Shown piece after piece: positions 6,048 to 6,913 of a DNA stretch of 6,913 nucleotides. The notes under the pieces are model-generated. The model worked only from the letters and a program-made list of their open reading frames with translations. It did not search any database and was not told where the DNA came from. The stretch covers positions 1 to 6,913 of the forward strand of contig JAESTB010000636.1 in the NCBI GenBank assembly GCA_016763815.1. Direction: 5' to 3'. Position numbers and translations under genes: made by a program. Each line of letters starts with the position of its first letter. Position 1 is the first letter of the stretch. The stretch is from Arenicella sp. GTDB lineage: Bacteria; Pseudomonadota; Gammaproteobacteria; Arenicellales; Arenicellaceae.

Positions 6048-6058
6048 GCGCAAAGCGC
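6048..6058. other. GCGC-AAA-GCGC hairpin upstream of the EamA gene
   Basis: GCGC (6048-6051) and GCGC (6055-6058) flank AAA, about 30 bp upstream of the EamA start codon. The short GC-only stem would fall in the leader of a transcript from the oxidoreductase gene or from a local promoter. No T-run follows, so there is no support for termination. Confidence 0.2.
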
Positions 6059-6106
6059 GGATTCTACTGCCAATCAATACGCAATGACTAGCGAATTATT
6101 TATAAG

Positions 6107-6117
6107 CGGCATTGCCG
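6107..6117 (-). terminator. Weak hairpin after the oxidoreductase gene
   Basis: CGGC and GCCG around a 3-nt loop lie 2 nt after the oxidoreductase stop codon on the minus strand, followed by an AT-rich stretch (CTTATAAATAATT) rather than a clean T-run. It may slow or partly stop transcription before the EamA gene, but the stem is only 4 bp. Confidence 0.2.
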
Positions 6118-6119
6118 AT

Positions 6120-6913
6120 TTATGAAAACGTCTGCATCAGCAATTCAAACGATCGTTTTCGATCTTCAAAGTAATACATATTGGTCACCACCATCACTTC
6201 ATCGGCCGCGTAGTCTTTCGCAATAGCACTGACTCGCTGGCGTACTTGGTCTGGTGACCCTACCGCCCGGTTTTTACTGCGCGAGGCAATAAAAGCCTGT
6301 AGCTGAGGCGTCATAGGGAAGGCCTGAGCCTGCTCGGGCGTTAACAAACCTCCACCACTTGCCGAATCACGCTGACCAGTAATGTAACGATAAAAGTTTA
6401 CGTCAAATGCCAGCTGTTGAGCCTTGGCATGTTCTTCAGAATCGGCACAGAATACACTCATAGTGATCATTCCATGCGGCTTATTAGTATCGCCATTTGT
6501 TTGAAAGTACTGCTTATACAATCGTATTAAACGGCGATCAGCTTCAGGATTTATAAACAAACCAAGGTTATATGGCAGGCCCTTCTGGGCCGCGAGTTCA
6601 GCACTATCAACACTTGAACCCAACATCCAGATAGGCAGATCTTTCGGTGGTTTTGGGCTAACCACGGGTGAGCTTACGTCGTCCCGTAAGAACGCGGTCA
6701 GCTCTTCTACTAGTTCAGGGAAGCGCTCGAACTTGGGCCGGCCGTCGGTCGCCAATGCAATTGCAGTAGACATGTCAGCACCGGGCGCTCTACCGAGCCC
6801 CAAGTCTATACGGCCTGGGTACAAATTTGCCAATACCGAAAAACTCTCAGCTACTTTGTAGGCGCTGTAATGCGGCAGCATAATGCCACCAGAGCCCAGC
6901 CGAATGGTGTTAG
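6120..6913 (-). CDS. Luciferase-like (LLM class) flavin-dependent oxidoreductase, 5' end outside the window
   Basis: This is a partial gene. The frame is open to the window edge, so its start lies beyond 6913. The first internal Met (6881) is not the start: the ten codons before it read NTIRLGSGGI and continue into MLPHYS, the conserved TTLHLGSGGVMLPNHS-type segment of E. coli YhbW and relatives. By comparison with YhbW (about 335 residues), about 70 N-terminal residues are missing. Visible family features are LYPGRIDLGLGRAPGAD, the inner segment LPIWMLGSSVDSAELAAQKG, and the C-terminal ADEVMVVTNMYYFEDRKRSFELL. The protein should be a TIM-barrel, FMN-dependent monooxygenase-type enzyme of the cytoplasm with unknown substrate. 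It belongs to the single-subunit MsnO8/YhbW-like group rather than true LuxA/LuxB. Confidence 0.9.
   Translation of the reverse strand, partial: NTIRLGSGGIMLPHYSAYKVAESFSVLANLYPGRIDLGLGRAPGADMSTAIALATDGRPKFERFPELVEELTAFLRDDVSSPVVSPKPPKDLPIWMLGSSVDSAELAAQKGLPYNLGLFINPEADRRLIRLYKQYFQTNGDTNKPHGMITMSVFCADSEEHAKAQQLAFDVNFYRYITGQRDSASGGGLLTPEQAQAFPMTPQLQAFIASRSKNRAVGSPDQVRQRVSAIAKDYAADEVMVVTNMYYFEDRKRSFELLMQTFS

Overview
The window looks like a chromosomal segment of a marine-type gammaproteobacterium. This rests on moderate GC content and on the family mix: an SPFH protein paired with a small ribbon-helix-helix protein, an exported DsrE-like protein, a secreted thermonuclease, an S9 peptidase, an EamA permease and a YhbW-like flavin oxidoreductase. 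No marker gene fixes the genus. I see no rRNA, tRNA, insertion sequence, CRISPR array or phage gene.

Layout: bases 1-269 contain no convincing gene but can fold into nested stems. On the minus strand, an SPFH/band-7 membrane protein gene (481-1371) is followed after 25 bp by a 61-codon ribbon-helix-helix gene (270-455); the two look like one operon. The 177-bp divergent spacer (1372-1548) holds two exact tandem 11-bp repeats, each containing the palindrome TGATATCA, placed just upstream of the SPFH start. This is the most distinctive regulatory signal in the window and a good candidate operator for the ribbon-helix-helix protein.

On the plus strand come three genes for exported proteins: a periplasmic DsrE-like protein (1549-2085), a thermonuclease-family protein with an extra C-terminal Cys/Trp-rich module (2112-2846), and an S9 prolyl-oligopeptidase-family peptidase (2979-4991). 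The first two are 26 bp apart and probably co-transcribed. The peptidase lies 132 bp further on and may have its own promoter.

On the minus strand, convergent with the peptidase, is a ten-helix EamA/DMT-family permease (5057-6016). Upstream of it is a luciferase-like flavin-dependent oxidoreductase (6120 to beyond 6913) whose N-terminus is cut by the window edge. A strong hairpin (4998-5026) sits in the convergent gap.

Apart from the SPFH/ribbon-helix-helix pair, the genes do not form an obvious common pathway. The best candidate for a little-described system is that pair together with its tandem operator-like repeats.
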